A DNA stretch of 5,790 nt from an uncultured Clostridiaceae bacterium (lineage in GTDB: Bacteria > Bacillota > Clostridia > Lachnospirales > Lachnospiraceae). Location of the stretch: the NCBI GenBank assembly GCA_947175375.1, contig CAMWMT010000202.1:1-5790 (forward strand), read 5' to 3'. The notes below the pieces were generated by a model. That model made no database searches, had not been told where the DNA came from, and saw only the letters and a program-made list of their open reading frames with translations. The stretch's first letter is position 1; the number at the start of each line of letters is the position of its first letter. Of the stretch, positions 5,034 through 5,790 are shown piece after piece. Made by a program: the position numbers and the translations under genes.

Positions 5034-5790
5034 ATGGTTGTGAACAAGGTTGAAATCTGCGGAGTCAACACATCCAAACTACCGCTCCTCACCAATGATG
5101 AAAAGAAGATGCTTTTTGAACGCATCCAGAAGGGAGATAAAGAAGCCAGAGAACTGTACATCAAAGGAAATCTCCGCCTGGTCTTAAGTGTCATCAAACG
5201 CTTCTCCTCCAGCAACGAGAACGTGGATGATCTGTTCCAGATCGGATGCATCGGCCTGATGAAAGCCATCGATAATTTTGACTGTACGATGGATGTTAAA
5301 TTCAGTACTTATGCCGTCCCCATGATCATCGGGGAGATCCGCCGTTACCTGCGGGATAATAACAGTATCCGTGTCAGCCGTTCGCTCCGGGACACTGCTT
5401 ATAAGGCGATCTACGCAAAGGAGAATCTGTTAAAACAGAACTCCAGAGAACCGACCATCCAGGAGATCTCGGAAGCAATCGGCATCCCTAAAGAGGATAT
5501 CGTCTATGCGCTCGATGCGATCCAGAGTCCGGTCAGCCTCTATGATCCGGTCTACACAGAGGGTGGCGATACCCTCTATGTGATGGATCAGATCAGCGAC
5601 CGGAAAAGCAAAGAAGAGAACTGGGTGGAGAATCTTTCTCTCTCTGAGGCCATGAAAAAACTGAGCCCGCGCGAAAATCACATCATCAACCTGCGTTTTT
5701 TTGAAGGAAAGACACAGATGGAAGTAGCGGAAGAGATTCACATCTCCCAAGCACAGGTCAGCCGACTGGAGAAAAACGCCCTGAAGACCA
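5034..5790 (+). CDS. sigG: RNA polymerase sporulation sigma factor SigG (3' end just outside window)
   Basis: SigG directs late forespore transcription during endospore formation, in complex with core RNA polymerase in the forespore. 252 complete codons are visible; family members are about 257-260 aa, so only the last residues are missing. The N-terminal NKVEICGVNTSKLPLLT (4-20) is a SigG hallmark. Region 2 is clear: GNLRLVLSVIKRF (45-57), DDLFQIGCIGLMKAIDNFD (65-83) and KFSTYAVPMIIGEIRRYLRD (89-108), which includes the -10 recognition helix. Region 3 starts IRVSRSLRD (112-120). Region 4 holds LSPRE, RFFEGKTQMEVAEE and ISQAQVSRLEKNAL, the -35-binding helix-turn-helix. The PVSLYDPVY and DTLYVMDQISD stretches are also typical. 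The position matching Bacillus Asn45, which as I recall governs inhibition by CsfB/Gin, is Lys44 here. The gene follows a YlmC-type gene on the same strand, as in many clostridial sporulation loci. Expression is probably set by sigma-F and then by SigG itself. Confidence 0.97.
   Translation, partial: MVVNKVEICGVNTSKLPLLTNDEKKMLFERIQKGDKEARELYIKGNLRLVLSVIKRFSSSNENVDDLFQIGCIGLMKAIDNFDCTMDVKFSTYAVPMIIGEIRRYLRDNNSIRVSRSLRDTAYKAIYAKENLLKQNSREPTIQEISEAIGIPKEDIVYALDAIQSPVSLYDPVYTEGGDTLYVMDQISDRKSKEENWVENLSLSEAMKKLSPRENHIINLRFFEGKTQMEVAEEIHISQAQVSRLEKNALKT

Noticed and set aside
4865..5269. 134-aa open frame on the minus strand
   Set aside because: Antisense to the ylmC end and the sigG start, both secure genes.
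5430..5750. 106-aa open frame on the minus strand
   Set aside because: Antisense to the conserved C-terminal half of sigG; no support of its own.

Overview
The window looks like a chromosomal segment of an endospore-forming anaerobic Firmicute, most likely a clostridial (Lachnospiraceae-type) gut bacterium. The grounds are a forebrain-type sporulation sigma factor (SigG) next to a YlmC/YmxH-type PRC-barrel protein, a Firmicute-style NrdR, strong AGGAGG-like ribosome binding sites and a mid GC content. The genus cannot be fixed from this sequence alone.

There are two divergent transcription units separated by about 150 bp (4506-4656). The leftward unit (minus strand, read from 4505 down to 1) holds, in order: a 60-aa zinc-ribbon-like protein, a 649-aa lipoprotein with a C-terminal transglutaminase-like domain, nrdR, aroK, a TerD-domain protein with an unusual Arg/Pro-rich repetitive N-terminus, and an AIM24-family protein that runs off the window start. 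nrdR, aroK, terD and the AIM24 gene are tightly packed (3-nt gap, 4-nt overlap, 22-nt gap) and look translationally coupled. A good extended -10 promoter lies just upstream of the zinc-ribbon gene. The rightward unit holds ylmC/ymxH and sigG, the latter complete except for its last few codons.

The functions are mixed: deoxyribonucleotide synthesis control (nrdR), aromatic amino acid synthesis (aroK), sporulation (sigG, ylmC), and a poorly understood stress-type pair (TerD plus AIM24). The less ordinary parts are the TerD/AIM24 pair with a three-copy 13-residue repeat linker, the zinc-ribbon plus transglutaminase-lipoprotein pair lying between sporulation genes and nrdR, and an apparent frameshift in the AIM24 gene close to the window edge. 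I see no rRNA, tRNA, CRISPR array, insertion sequence or convincing intrinsic terminator. No stretch longer than 300 bases lacks a gene.
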